Under the pieces are notes generated by a model, which was not told the DNA's origin, searched no databases, and was given only the letters and a program-made list of their open reading frames with translations. Both the position numbers and the translations under genes were made by a program. A stretch of 64,000 nucleotides of DNA from Palaemon carinicauda (taxonomy: Eukaryota > Arthropoda > Malacostraca > Decapoda > Palaemonidae), in contig NC_090726.1 of the NCBI RefSeq assembly GCF_036898095.1, forward strand, positions 40,132,483-40,196,482, in the 5' to 3' direction. Every line of letters starts with the position of its first letter. Within the stretch, counting starts at the first letter, position 1. Positions 32,039-43,900 of this stretch are shown here, one piece after another.

Positions 32039-32510
32039 TTACAGTACTTATTCGAAATGTGATTTTTGCAACAAAGAATATTATTGGATGCAGTACTGTA
32101 CTACGTACGTATACATACAAAAGATTCATGGAAAAGAAGCACATCCATTACAGTACACACCATTCTAATATGGTATGACTGCATCTGATTTGCGTTTCAT
32201 GTTCGATTTAATTTTACTACGTACTGAATTATCGTATGATCACATTCTCTTTTCGTGTTTTATTTCTTTCTGTGCTGAATTATATATCATATGTAATGCA
32301 ATGAACAATCAGTAAGAGCAGATATTACTAATTACAGTATTAATGGAATTACAGGTAACAAAATATCGTATTTGGTTATCTTCAGATTTCGCGGTATTTT
32401 CGAATTTTCCGGAAAATCCGCGATATGTATATATATATGGGTTATGGGAAAACCCCGCGAAGTGGTGAATCCGCGATTGTCGAACCGCGAAGTAGCGAGG
32501 GTTCACTGTA

Positions 32511-33590
32511 CGTTCACTATGTTCAAGGTGGACGGGCAAACCCCGACACCATGTACCACCAAAGTAGTAGACCTTACCTTACAGGTGGCTATGGAAGGCA
32601 AGCCCATGCCGCAACTAAGGAATACGGAACTAACTTCCCTGTTGTTCCCAGGAGACCATGAATGCTGGATCGATGCACCAGCTACTTTCACAGCAGGGTC
32701 ATTGAATTAGGACTGTGCCATCACACAGTTTAGTGAATCACTCCCCGGACTTCCAGACTCTCTGACTAAAATAGAATACGGTGCAAGAACCAGGATGGGT
32801 AGATCTATCAACTCAGCCACGATGGGGGAGATGACTTCGTTAGTCTACGCGAGGAGCCACTTTTTTAAAATCCTAACAAAGTCTTTGCCTCACACACTAC
32901 AGTGTGACACATATGACTTTGCAGTGGTCCGACGCAATTGCCGGAAGCACGTCTTAACTGAGGACTCCATTAGGCATGAGCCTAACAGGTTAATTAAGGC
33001 CTCTATCTGGGGAGTGGACTTATTCCCGGAGGACGTGGTAAATAGCGTCCTCGGATAAGCAGCTAGAGTCAACCAGAGCCTCAGAGTTCGGTGGGGTCTA
33101 ATTCCTAAAAGAAAATTCGAGCCCACTGGACCACAATCACGAGGCAGGAAAAGACCAAGGAAGTTTCAGTCCTTCCAAGGGCCACAGGCTCAAGATGTGC
33201 TACAGGCAATGCCAGTATCCCAGATGAGCCAGCCTTCCACCTCAAGAACCCAGCCACAAAATCAATATGTGTGGGTAAGCCAACCACCTCCACAACCGAT
33301 TCAGCCACTACTCCGTTTACTGTATTGCGTCTCCAGCGTATCATCCTTCCTTCGAAACACAGGAAGTGTTTCACGGATATAATAGGCATGCGAGAGGTAG
33401 TAGAGCTAGGGGAGCCTTCCTGCATAGAGGCGGCGGAAGAGCTTCCGCTAGAGGTAGAGGATTTCGAGGGAGCCGTGGAAGCAGACCTTCTGCAAACCAG
33501 TGAGACTCCCCAGGTAGGAGGAAGGCTGTACCTCTTTCGAAGCCGTTGGGCGTTCAGCAATTGGCATACAGCATCATAACGAAAGGTCTG
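32511..33590 (+). pseudogene. Decayed DIRS gag, part after the Tigger insertion
   Basis: Pieces in the same or neighbouring frames read FTMFKVDGQTPTP, then LPGLPDSLTKIEYGARTRMG, VVRRNCRKHVLTEDSIRHE and FPEDVVNSVLG. A single stop lies just before ARVNQSLRVRWGL. This looks like the capsid-like core of a DIRS gag followed by a Gln/Pro-rich region (QPSTSRTQPQNQ). It continues the gag interrupted by Tigger. Stops at several points make it non-functional. Confidence 0.6.
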
Positions 33591-33591
33591 G

Positions 33592-35330
33592 GGTGGAGTT
33601 GGATGAAAAAGCCCCCTCCAACAACCAGTTTTTATCAGATTCCAACGGCAGATTTAACACTTTACACAGATCTCCTTCTGAAGAGAGCAATAAAAGAGGT
33701 AAAATGCTTAAAATTTCAAGGATGTTTGTTCAGGGTGCCAAAGAAAGACTCTGACAAACAAAGAGTAACTTAGATCTGTCCCATATGAATACATATATTC
33801 AATGCGACCAGTTCCATATGCTGACCGTCTCACAGGTGAGGACTTTATGTCTCCGTGGGGCCGTCACCACCTCTATAGATCTTACAGGCGTTTATTTTCA
33901 TGTTCCGATAGCATGACATTTTTGTCCTTTCCCAGGATTCAAGCTAGGCAAACGGGCTTACACCTTCAAAGTGATGCCGTTCGGACTCAACATAGCGACC
34001 AGGATATTCACTAAGTTGGCGGAGACAGTAGTCCAAGAGATGAGGAATCAAGGAATACAGTTATCTGGGCCAACAGCGTCGAGGAATGCCACAAGGCGCC
34101 GGACAAAGTAATAAAATTTCTGGAATACTTAGGATGCCAAATAAATTTCAATAAGTCCCGTCTTACTCCAGCAACGTACTTCCAGTTGTTAGGTCTATAA
34201 TGGATCCTGACTACACACAAGTCCCGTCTTACTCCAGCAACGTACTTCCAGTTGTTAGGTCTATAATGGATCCTGACTACACACAAGCGGTCGATTTCAC
34301 CACGGAAGAGGATAGAGATAGTAAGAAACACAAGAGGATTTCTCAAGGACAAACTAACAACCCGGAGAAACCAAGAAAGAATCCTAGGCTTACTCCAGTT
34401 TGCCTCAGTAATAGTCACATTACTGAGAGTCAAGCTGAAAGACATCAATCGAGTTTGGCGGTCCAAAGCAAACGAGAAAGAGCGAGACAAAATTTCTCGG
34501 ATTCCACCAACACTATGGAAGGACTTCAACCATGGACGAAGGTCAAAAACCTAGCAAGCTCAGTACCTTTACGATTCCCAGCGACAACATTGGTGGTCCA
34601 TATAGATGCCTCTCTAAGTGCTTGGGGAGGCTATTCCCAATACGAACAGGTCCAGGGGTTGTGGACAGTGACATTCCGACAACTACACATCAATATCCTA
34701 GAAGTCATGGAATTGTTCTTGACTCTAAAACGACTTTCCCCGTCATAGAAACAACATATCAGTCTAATAATAGCAGACAGCCAAGTGGTAGTCCACTGCA
34801 TAAACAGTGGAGGTTCCAAATCAAGTCACATAAATCAAGTGATGGTAGCTATCTTTTCAATGGCAACAGGGAACCATTGGCACCTGTCAACTGTTCACTT
34901 GGCGGGAGTAAGAAATGTGGTTGAGGATGAACTATCAGGGAACCTCCGTGGGAGTCGGAATGGTCCTTGGACAAAAAGTCATTCAATTGGACTTGCCAAC
35001 AAGTTCCTGGTCTCCAAGTAGATCTATTTGCCACGGAATCCAACCTCATGCCACAATGTCATGTAGCCCCCAACCTGGACCCGCCGGCTTATGTCACAGA
35101 CGACATGTCCATAGATTGGAACAACTGACGGAGGATTTACCTGATTCCACCTATAAACATGCTAATGAAAGTCCTGGACATGCTCAGGACTTTCAAAGGT
35201 CGGATTACCCTCGTAGCCCTCAATTGGCCCAGTGCAGCTCGTTTCCCCTCTTGGTGGAGCTAGGACTCCGACCTCAGCGGATTCCCGAACCAAAGTTAGC
35301 ACGGATGGTACCCACTCACTGTGTGTCAGC
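33592..35330 (+). pseudogene. Decayed DIRS RT / RNase H / methyltransferase region
   Basis: RT pieces: CLKFQGCLFRVPKKD at ~33705, then LTGVYFHVPIA and KRAYTFKVMPFGLNIATRIF in shifted frames to ~34020. The LDD region is damaged and overlaps a perfect 66-bp tandem duplication at 34153-34284. RNase H pieces: VVHIDASLSAWGGYSQYE (34590), then SQVVVHCINSGGSK and STVHLAGVRNVVEDELSGN. The segment VDLFATESNLMPQCHVAP (~35020) corresponds to the methyltransferase-like part. Stops and frameshifts are frequent. Confidence 0.7.
34153..34284 (+). repeat. Perfect 66-bp tandem duplication in the decayed RT
   Basis: Unit 1 (34153-34218) and unit 2 (34219-34284) are identical, starting AAGTCCCGTCTTACTCC and ending TGACTACACAC. 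Being 22 codons long it does not shift the frame. Its perfection against a decayed background suggests a recent slippage event. Confidence 0.95.
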
Positions 35331-35439
35331 TTCCTCACGAATTCAGAGTGCTTTCACTTTATGGACTATATGAGATTTGCAGCACAAAGAGATGCTGAGA
35401 TTGACCCTCTTAACACATTGTTCCTAGTGTCAGATATAT

Positions 35440-36260
35440 GAGATTCTACCCTTCGGCAATATGATTCTGATGTAAGGAGTTTAGCCAAATTTCTGGAAGA
35501 CTCAGAGGTTCGGACGATGACTACGAATCTGGCAGTTACCTTTTTCAGAGCTTTGTTTGAAGGAGGCGTAGTCAATAATACTATTACCATAATTAAATCT
35601 GCTTTGAGGAAAATATTTCAGCTCGAGTTCAATATTAATCTTACGGATTCGTATTTTTCGTCTTCCGAGAGCCTGTGCTAGACTAAAACCAGTAACTCGC
35701 CCTCATGCAGTTTCCTGGGTTTTAAATGATGTCCTTGATCTAGTTTCTGACACTGATAATGACTCCTGCACTTATATAGCGCTTCTTAGGAAGACGTTAT
35801 TTTTAATAAGTTTAGCCTCAGGAGCCAGAATATCTGAAATCTCAGCATTATCTAGAGAACCAAATCATATTGATTTTCTTTCTTCTGGTAGAATTTTATT
35901 CTCTCTAGATAGGAAACTCTTAGAAAAGAATGAGGATCCACAGAATAGATGGTCCCCGTGGAAGATTGTCGCACTTCCACAGGATCTATCTCTGTGCCCA
36001 ATTAACACTGAAAGCCTATTTGAATAGAACTTCTTAAAAGTCTACAGGACCTTTGTTTATTAGAGAGGATGGAGGAACCATTTCCCTGAAAGGAATCAGA
36101 CAATAGATTCTTTATTATATTAAATGAGCCAAGCCGGAATCTGTCCCACATGCCCATGATATCCGAGCTGTAGCAACATCAGTCAATTATTTTCGTCACA
36201 TGACTTTTGAAGAATTAAAAAGATATAGTGGTTCCTCCAGATATAACAGAACCTTTATAA
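35440..36260 (+). pseudogene. Decayed DIRS tyrosine recombinase
   Basis: Readable pieces in shifting frames: TNLAVTFFRALFEGGVVNNT (core-binding part), then LISLASGARISEISALS (catalytic Arg), LSSGRILFSLDRKL, and HAHDIRAVATSVNYFRHM (His-x-x-Arg). The downstream FEELKRYSGSSRYNRTFI segment holds the position of the Trp/His and Tyr. Several stops interrupt it. The residues match those of the intact recombinase at 19.8-20.3 kb in order and spacing. Confidence 0.7.
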
Positions 36261-36507
36261 CAGGGTCCTATCTTCATATATATTTTTTCCTCTTAGTGTC
36301 TTGTCTCCTAATAAGGAGCAGGGCGACACCTGCCTTGCCTATTCCCCATACCTTAACATTGACCTTTATTTGGGTTGTATTTAAGAGATTGGTATATTAA
36401 GGATTATTAGTAAAACACACTTAATTAAATTTTTCTATTTTTAATTCAGTTCCTTAACTTTTTGTGTATTTCCAAGCTTATGGGACCAATTCTCTGTTAC
36501 TATATCA

Positions 36508-36592
36508 CAGAGCGACACTTGTTGAGCCCAGAAAAGGGATTTTGACGAAGGAAAAATCTATTTCTGGGCGAGGGACCTGTGTCGCCCAATGA
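36508..36592 (+). repeat. Internal complementary region, decayed DIRS element
   Basis: AGCGACACTTGTTGAGCCCA (36511-36530) mirrors the left tip at 25952-25972. From GATTTTGACGAAGGAAAAAT to GACCTGTGTCGCCC it is the reverse complement of the right tip (36911-36963), essentially without mismatch. The join lies at about 36531-36538. Confidence 0.85.
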
Positions 36593-36635
36593 ACCCACCC
36601 CCCTTTTTCCTCACCCTAGGCTGGCCCAAGCTTGG

Positions 36636-36963
36636 GGTGCTAGTAGGAATGATGGGAGAAGGATGGGTAGTGGTAGTGGTGGGGGGGCAATAGTTGTAGA
36701 GAACGACACCTTGTAGTAACGGGGGTGTTGAGGAAGGAGAAGACTAATTGGTAAGGGACCTCTGGTAGTGGTTTCACACGCCCCCGTTATTATACTGACA
36801 CCCTATAAGGGTGAGCAAGCTGGGTATATTCCTGGCATTCCATGCAACTTTTTTCTCGGGTATATTTAGCAGTATTTATACCTTAGAAATGGTGCTTTAA
36901 GGAGCATTTCACTGGGCGACACAGGTCCCTCGCCCAGAAATAGATTTTTCCTTCGTCAAAATC
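36636..36963 (+). repeat. Right inverted terminal repeat and tip, decayed DIRS element
   Basis: Bases 36636-36925 pair with the left repeat. Bases 36926-36963 (TCCCTCGCCCAGAAATAGAT ... CGTCAAAATC) form the unique right tip mirrored at 36538-36575. The sequence after 36963 returns to AT-rich intron. Confidence 0.85.
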
Positions 36964-37564
36964 ACTTGTGTGTGAATTTCATACAGAAAAATAGTTATAG
37001 TATGAATTTGTTTACATTATGAAATATTTGCTTTAGAGTTTTGTTTGAAGTATTTCCTCATGAGCACCTCAGTTTACTTTGATATATATTTCTATAAAAC
37101 ACCCGTGGTGTTGATATTACTTCTTTTTCAAAATTGGTTAGACGTCTGTGTCTACTCTAAAACTAAAAATGTTCCCATTATCTTTCCTTGTAATGGCCAT
37201 GCCCCTCTAGTGTAGAAATAAGCTTATATGGCCAGTAAATGGCAATATACCACCTCATGGTTAAGCTGTCTTTTCTTTGTCTTTCAGTTCTCTAATCGTC
37301 ACGTCCTCTAGATTTGATTTTATGTTTTAGAAAGTTCTAAAATTTTTTACAGTAGTTGTGATTATAACCATATAGGGGATGTCTTCTGCCTTCACTATAT
37401 CTTGTGAAAATTGTTCAAAGGATTTATTGTGGGGTGATGATAGTGTAATCTTTCATGCAATATTTTTTTTTTTAAAGATCTCACGATATTCTCTTCCACT
37501 AAACATATCCTAATAAAAGTTTATTACAAAATAAACTGACAGATATTTTATTTTCTCTTTACAG
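36964..37564 (+). other. Intron, no recognised element
   Basis: AT-rich sequence between the decayed DIRS element and the last exon of the plus-strand gene. It ends in a pyrimidine-rich tract and TTTACAG acceptor. Nothing else is recognised. Confidence 0.6.
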
Positions 37565-37783
37565 GAGAGAGAGCTGAAACTCACAATAGAGGGTCTTGCA
37601 CGCCCCAACAAAGTATCGGGAATCACAACGCTCCCTTCCAATCCTGTTGGTAATTACCGTGATACTAATCTTTCAAAACACATTTTGGATTCGGATGAAG
37701 AGGAAGATGAGGAAACTGATGGTGAAGCCTTTCTCGCATCAAATTATGATGATCCAGAGGATGATGATGATGGTTTGTTTTGA
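37565..37783 (+). CDS. Terminal exon of the plus-strand host gene (possibly Gdown1/POLR2M)
   Basis: The acceptor is CTTTACAG and phase 0 matches the previous exon. The reading is ERELKLTIEGLARPNKVSG, then SNPVGNYRDTNLSKHILDSD, an acidic EEEDEETDGE run, and DDPEDDDDGLF before TGA (37781-37783). The human POLR2M C-terminus, from memory, likewise has a helix ending AERLNIK, then NPEG...GRYRE and an acidic tail. That order of motifs is why I suggest Gdown1, which binds RNA polymerase II and affects Mediator dependence and pausing. A weak alternative donor (G|GTTTGT at 37772) would extend the gene. The joined four exons give 214 residues. Confidence 0.7.
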   Translation, partial: ERELKLTIEGLARPNKVSGITTLPSNPVGNYRDTNLSKHILDSDEEEDEETDGEAFLASNYDDPEDDDDGLF

Positions 37784-38116
37784 ATTTTTCATTCAGTAAG
37801 TTTGATTTTATTTTTATAATGGCATTTTATACCAATGAATTGGTGGTAAAATACCTGATTATTATTGAAACTATAGTTTGATGATTGCCTACCAAATGTT
37901 TTATATTGTATCTTGCTTGCAAATTTGTCGATCAATTGATGTTGGCTGTTATAGGAAAGTGAAAGGCTGTATAAATGCTACAGCTGTGGTTATAGCATCA
38001 AGGAAGAATTGTCACAGACTAAATATTCAGTATTTCAGGGAAACTTTTCAGAAAATTATGTGCTGTTCATTCTATCAGTGAAAAAGCTATTCAGTTATTT
38101 AAAAAAATCTTGAGGC
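37784..38116 (+). other. Probable 3' untranslated start of the plus-strand gene
   Basis: AT-rich sequence after the stop, without coding signal. No nearby AATAAA is convincing. One AATAAA at 38811-38816 lies inside the next mobile element and may or may not serve. Confidence 0.4.
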
Positions 38117-38120
38117 TTAA

Positions 38121-39601
38121 CCCTTTGTTTCCTCTATTTAAGATAAGCGAAACAATACACATTGGGTAAACAAACCTTTGCCATCTTGACTCTTTATTGT
38201 TCTTTCGGATGATGTCTATGTTAGCAATGGTATTTTTAAAGTGGTTGATTGAGTATCATATCAACTAATAAGGTTGTCTGTTTTTTCTGTTCACCCTTTT
38301 TCAAAAAGACTTTATTTTGGGTATGAGTATAGATTAAAAGGCATATAAGCTAATTTTAGTAAAAGGCTATGATTTAAATACATTATATGCAAATTCCATT
38401 TACAAAGTGTATTAGTAGTTTTTCCTTTAAGATTTTTGTTTTTTTTTCTTTGATGAGGAGAATCTATGCTACTATAAATATACAAAAAGGAAGTAAGGAA
38501 AGAGTTACTTTGGACTACTGGAAAATAACACAAACTTCCCCTTCTTAACGTAGCCCAGGTAAATTGTTTAAATATTCAAAAAGTTTGTGTTCTGAATTTA
38601 GTAGTATATTAGACAAAGGCTAAGAAATATTGATAGTACAGTATAGTGAAATTTTTTCTCTCGTAAAACAGTTTGTTGACTTGCATAGGTTGTGGAAGAT
38701 CAATGCTACTTTGGAGATTATTAAGACATGGTGGATCATGTGATGACAGGCTATTACAGTTCTCAAGTTAAGGATTAGTTACCAAATGAATTTGAAGTTG
38801 CATCCCCTCCAATAAACTGTACCAAAATTCTTTTCTTTATGGCAAGACAATACTGATATTAGCAAGACAAAATGTGTGTTATTGAATGAGACAATAGAAG
38901 GGATTTAGTCACCTTCCCAAGATTTTAGAATAGGACATTCTTGGTACCAAAAGTGGTTGAATAGCAGTGTTAGGAGGGATTTTAGACTTTGAATTCCAAG
39001 TTCTTGACTTTTTCCATGTAGACACTAGTTTTGGGGTCAAGAAAATTTTGAATTTCTTCTATTGGACTGTCTAATAAAGGTTTGTCATTTGATTTCCAGG
39101 GTACTAAAATTCATGAAAAGTCATCAGCTTTGTATCTGAATTATTGGTTCATTTTAAAATCATTCAAAATAAATATGGGTCAAAGTATTCACAAATAAGG
39201 AACTCAGTGTCAAAGAAATAGTATCCATGAAGAATAATGGAGTTAGCACAATTGAATGATTTAGATCTCAAAAAAAAAAATCTAGAGCTCCTTCTCAGAG
39301 ACTAGAAAGTGCTGTTGAAGTTGTTAGAAGAGCTAGAAATATCAACAGTCTATCCAGATTTCCTTTCGAGTGAGTGAATTCTTATTTTGGAATGGTAATA
39401 GATTAAGTTCTTGTTGGTAGAAAGATGGTCAGTTTCAAGAAGTTTGTATTTCCCCTCGGTTCTTTACGGATTTGGGAATGATGGTAGCTACAGATATTTT
39501 TTGCTCTATGTTTCTCCACTAAAGACAAAAAGATTCAGTTTCTGCTTGATGGGGAAATATATTTTTAGAAAACTAGAGTTTTAAATAAAGGAAACAAAGG
39601 G
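38121..39601. mobile_element. TTAA-flanked 1.48-kb element with ~20-bp inverted repeats
   Basis: It starts CCCTTTGTTTCCTCTATTTA and ends TAAATAAAGGAAACAAAGGG, inverted with one mismatch in 20. TTAA lies at 38117-38120 and 39602-39605. This is the signature of a piggyBac-type element. No open frame over about 73 codons is seen on either strand, so it is non-autonomous or decayed. The ends share CCCTTT with the small MITEs at 9.9 and 22.4 kb but differ beyond that. Confidence 0.75.
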
Positions 39602-39605
39602 TTAA

Positions 39606-41200
39606 CTCACATCTTTGTGAGAATTTTATTTTTCATCATTGACGAGCTTACTTATTGAAAGACTGTTCAGTACATAATTTTCTGGCAAGTACTGAAATAA
39701 TTTCTATGAATCTCTCCTTATGTTCATATTGCTTCAGTCTCTGGAAGTTTGGTATGTCAATGTTACCCCTTAGAAATTTAAACATTCCAATTTTCTTGCC
39801 TTATAATATAATAAGGCCTCTAATAATGAGACCAACTAGCATGTACCGACAATAACAGCTCTTATTGTATCGCCTTCAATCTCTTAAGAAGACATGCACA
39901 GTAGATTTTCAGGCCTTTTGTGTTTTATTTTTCAGTGTTTTAAGATGTCATCTGGATTTGTTAGCAATTGCTGTGTAGGTTGTGGAAGGAAATTGCTTTA
40001 AAGTGGTCATGATCTGCATTCTTATTGTCTCAAGCCAAGAACAATTTTATGATTTAGAGAATTGTTGTGCGGAGTGTGAAGACCTTACTGCTTAGATTGA
40101 AAGATCAGAGCGTAAAATAAAGCTTCGTTTTTTGAATCTCTGGAGACCATTAAATCTTGAATTAAGGTGAATGTTTCTGGTCTCATTTCTCCTGTTTCAC
40201 ACCCTTGCCTACTTTAGACCCTTCTGATGTGAAACCCTCTCATTCTTGCTTTTTTGATGGTCTTTTTTGACAACTGGATTGCAATGCTTAAGACCCTTTT
40301 ATTTCTTGTGTTAATATGGTTGTCTGGATCATATTATCACTCCTCTCAATAAAGTAAAGATCACTTAACAACCTCTTCATAGCTATGAGGATTGTGTTGC
40401 AAATCATATGATTTTCTTAGATCAAAATGTTTTCTTTTTCAATTTTGTGGAAGATTGAGCTAAACCTTCTTTGGTATCACAATGATTAAATGGGTGTGTG
40501 CATTGTTTACTTACAAGCTTAGCCACGAGTTCGTCAGGTTTTTCTCGTACTGGGCAAATGTAGAGATTAATATCTCGATTGACAAAACTAATCTCTTTAT
40601 CATATGGACATCAGTTCTCATATGAGGTAGGAAAATTAATGAATGTCTTGGACAATCTTTCAAGTAATTAAGATGATTATGAAGATATACAGGAGGGAAA
40701 GGGTGAGGTATCTTTAGATATAGTCTTTAAGACAACTTATTTCCGAAAGACATCCAAATAAGTTATTTAAGGTGTGCTGTGACGTTGATACAGTATTGTA
40801 GTTATTCCAAGTTGTCAAGAAAGACTGCTTCCATTATGACATATACATTTCAATTTTCGTAGTTTGTTTTGAGCAAGATAAATAAATTTTAATCTAGAAT
40901 ACACCACTTAGAAAGGTTGATAATTCAAGTTCTCATTAAGTGCTGAAATGTTCTACCATGCAGATGCAGATCATTTGCCCAATCTAGTTCAGAATTATGA
41001 TCTGATCAGTCCCCATGATCCCATCAACAAAGAATGTACTATGTATGAGAAATTAAGGAATTTGCATTAGATGAATTCCTTTAATTTTTTTATATATGTA
41101 GTATGAAAATTTAGACAAAGATTGTTCCTATATGAATTCAAACCTTCATTCTTTATTAGGAATAGGATTCCAAAGCTAGAAACTTGTCTGTAAAAATTTC
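39606..41200. other. Intergenic, no recognised feature
   Basis: AT-rich sequence with no exon-like open frame bounded by good splice sites and no recognised repeat. Short open frames (up to 66 codons) appear random. Confidence 0.5.
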
Positions 41201-43900
41201 AGTAGTCAGTAGTTACTGGCAAGTGTAGAGGGAGCCACACTCCCTTTCTAGCTCACCGAGTAGTAACTTTGACTTAAGCCGCTGAGTTATACGGACCTAC
41301 TTACGGTGCAACAAAACTTAGCCTTTTGGTTGGAGGAGAAACCACAAATCGACAAGCAGTCCTGGAACATTTATGTTCAGAAGCTGAGTGGACCCCCATT
41401 CATTGTTTGCCTCCTGTTGGGGCTATGACTGCAGAGTAATCACCCAGCAAGGAGTGTAAAGAATGACTCCATTGCTGTAGTATGGCAAGAGGAGGAGGAA
41501 GAAACCCAAGTAGGATTCTAATGCGCAGTTTTCCTCTTAGTCAAACATCTGCAAAACCCCCCCTCTCCTACTTCTGGTAATTGAGTTTCCTAACCTCCTC
41601 CTTTACCCCTCCTCAGTCAGGTGACGGAGATGGACTGCGACCCAGATGTAACCTTAAAAGGAGAACGGTGGCACAGATCTAGCATTAAGACAAGTTCTGA
41701 GAGAAGTGGTCCTGCCCGCTCGTAAAGAGGCAGGTAGTCTTTCGTTAATCCGAATTGAGACAGTCCTCCTTTTCAGGTGATGGCCAAGCAATAGACCACG
41801 CCCCAAGGAATCTTAACTTTTCTAGGGCTAGAGGGCATTGCATCAGCAAAGAAGCTTGTTTTAGCCTTAGCAACTTCTAAAGACTAGGTCTTCCTCCATG
41901 GCCCACCTAATGCAGCCCCCAGTAGACAAGAAGGCTGATGTATGACAATTCGGGTCATCCGAAGATCTCATAAGGTGGAGTTGATTATAGATCCTCACCT
42001 TCTGCAGCTCCTTCGTCTATGGCTCGAGTCTCACCAGTGACATTTTTGGCCTTCCTCTCCACAAGGCATTATCCCATCAACCTCATCCTCTCTAGTGAAG
42101 GCGAGTACAGTAATACTTGCTCTAGAAGCCAAGAGAAGAGAGCACCTTCAGAGCTAATCCAGGGGATCGAGCTCTCCATCGAGGATTCATATGCCCTCCT
42201 CTTCTGAAGAAAATTACAGGTATACAAAATCTTGTCACCACAGATCATGAAAAGGATCTTTTAATCTTTACGAGAGACCTTGAGCTGTCTTGTGAAAGTG
42301 CGTTCATGCCTGCATGCGCTCACTTGTTAGTGTGCATTCATTAGATCATGACCCACTTTTGACACGCCACATTTTCCCAAGCCTAACCATTCATCTGCAT
42401 GTATTAGCCCATGCTTCAAGACACTAATAATTGGATTCTGAACCATCTAAGACTGTGGCAAGCTCACCTGTGGAATCATGCTCACGATTATCTTGATATT
42501 CATTCTTGTGTAAATAAGCACCATTGTTTACATGATACTCAGTAAGAGTTCTCTCATCTGAACTAGAACATTCTCCTATTCGGGAACGCTCTCGTAGACA
42601 CGTGTACACACACTTTAATTAGTTCCTGCTTGCTTTAATGGTGGTGCATATTCTCCAATTAGCACACAAATTAAAGGCCAAGGATAGTTATGTTACTGCA
42701 TGCATGTTCTCCTTTAAGCGCACAGAGTCTCATGCACAGTCTAGGGGTTGCATGTTCCTGTTAGAGCATACCCACCAGATTCAGAATGTGCAAGAGTTTA
42801 TGAACATTTTACTCATACCATTCACTCGCTTGTCCATGTGTGCACGAGCACCCCATGCAGCACACACAGTTCTGACCAAGCTCGCATGTTCTTTGCTGGA
42901 TATTATCACCTCATGCTAAAGCGTGCTCTCCTTTTCATACACATTCAACTGTTTGCATGTACTCTACTACCCATATGCATTTCCTTCTCTTGAAAAGGAT
43001 TCTCGTCAGGCACACTCCTTAGGTAGAGCAGTCCTGTACTCTCCCCCAAATGTTAGTTTGCTGTCAACTCATCTGTCATGGCTACCTATACATGAGCATT
43101 CACCCAAAAAGGACTTATCCGCTGTACCCGAGCATGCTCCTATTCTCTCTCACTACAGTGTACACCCATCTCTTGGGACAAGTACAGTACAGTCTTCTGA
43201 TGTTTGAGTCTTGCTTCGTAGTGCACAATCCTCAGGGGATGATCCCATGTCCTAGGTCAGTGAGGTAGACTAAGGGTCAAGTTTCTTCCACATGATCAGT
43301 CCTCATTGGGCACTTGCTGTCATAGGAGACCTTATGCTCTCCAACTCCTCAGATCTCGCGTGTTCCAGATCACCGAGAATCTAGAAGCCAACATGAGGGA
43401 ACGATAACCAAAAAGCATGGTCCCCATCCAGAAAGAAAGCTTCTTCCTCAAGGATGAATAGAACTAGCCTAGAATCTCCATGATCTCATCATACAGATTC
43501 CCCTTTGCCAAAGAAATATTGTCTAAAGATGACTGTCCACTAGCATTCTTGCTATGACTGCACAAGCACCTTTGGGGGTACAGACTCTTACATTCGCCCA
43601 AGGTTAGCGCAGCATCGGAAGGCTCCCCTGAAACTATTGGAGACAGTCCAGTCCCTTCCACTTCATCAGGCCACCGTCCAGGCACGGTTCTTGGCCCAGA
43701 TAGAATTCTGAATGATCTTTAAATGAGTTACCTCGTCACTTTCTAGGAGTGAGGAGTTGTTGGACACAACTGACCCTTTGAAACCAGACTCAGGTTCCTG
43801 CTTTGGCAAAGAAAGGAAAAAATGGGATATTTTTCAGCTTAAAGAGATAACGATCTCATACCAATCTTCCAGAGTCAAAAGCAATATGAATATCAGGTGA
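41200..43900 (+). pseudogene. Decayed retroelement gag region, probably DIRS-like
   Basis: The stretch is GC-richer than its surroundings. Bases 42280-43250 are a degenerate run of short repeats rich in GCATG-, CTCAC- and CACAC-type motifs that translate to His/Ser/Cys-rich peptides, as in the variable part of gag. Around 43490-43830, pieces such as IPFAKE-like, LHKHLWGYRLLHSPK and SEGSPETIGDSPVPSTSSGH are readable across frames, resembling a gag segment. No terminal repeats or RT were found nearby. Confidence 0.45.

Larger units (their letters stand above)
28597..32508 (-). mobile_element. Tigger/pogo DNA transposon, apparently intact (3.9 kb)
   Basis: The ends read CAGTGAACCCTCG on one strand and the same inward on the other (CGAGGGTTCACTG at 32496-32508). 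Both are flanked by TA (28595-28596 and 32509-32510). Subterminal GCGGTAG / CCGCGAAG blocks continue the inverted repeats imperfectly. Inside are a full-length transposase (minus strand), a GA tract (29277-29345), an ATT/AAC-rich stretch (31810-31970) and a CT tract (31988-32032). It interrupts the gag of the decayed DIRS element and is therefore younger than it. Confidence 0.93.
25952..36963 (+). mobile_element. Decayed DIRS retrotransposon carrying a nested Tigger
   Basis: Inverted terminal repeats (25962-26264 and 36636-36925) are ~90% alike by eye, and an internal complementary region (36508-36592) mirrors both outer tips. Without the 3.9-kb Tigger insertion the element is about 7.1 kb. 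It carries gag, RT, RNase H, methyltransferase-like and tyrosine recombinase remnants in order on the plus strand, all broken by stops and frameshifts. It lies in the third known intron of the plus-strand gene. The outer limits are placed where similarity to the internal complementary region stops, within a few bases. Confidence 0.85.

Noticed and set aside
31827..32168. Asn-rich and Leu-rich open frames on both strands
   Set aside because: They arise from AAT/AAC and CT simple repeats inside the Tigger element and have no protein-like sequence outside them.
42280..43250. His/Ser/Cys-rich repeat region considered as an antifreeze- or mucin-like gene
   Set aside because: No stable frame, frequent stops and a position within gag-like debris; the repeats are degenerate at the DNA level.
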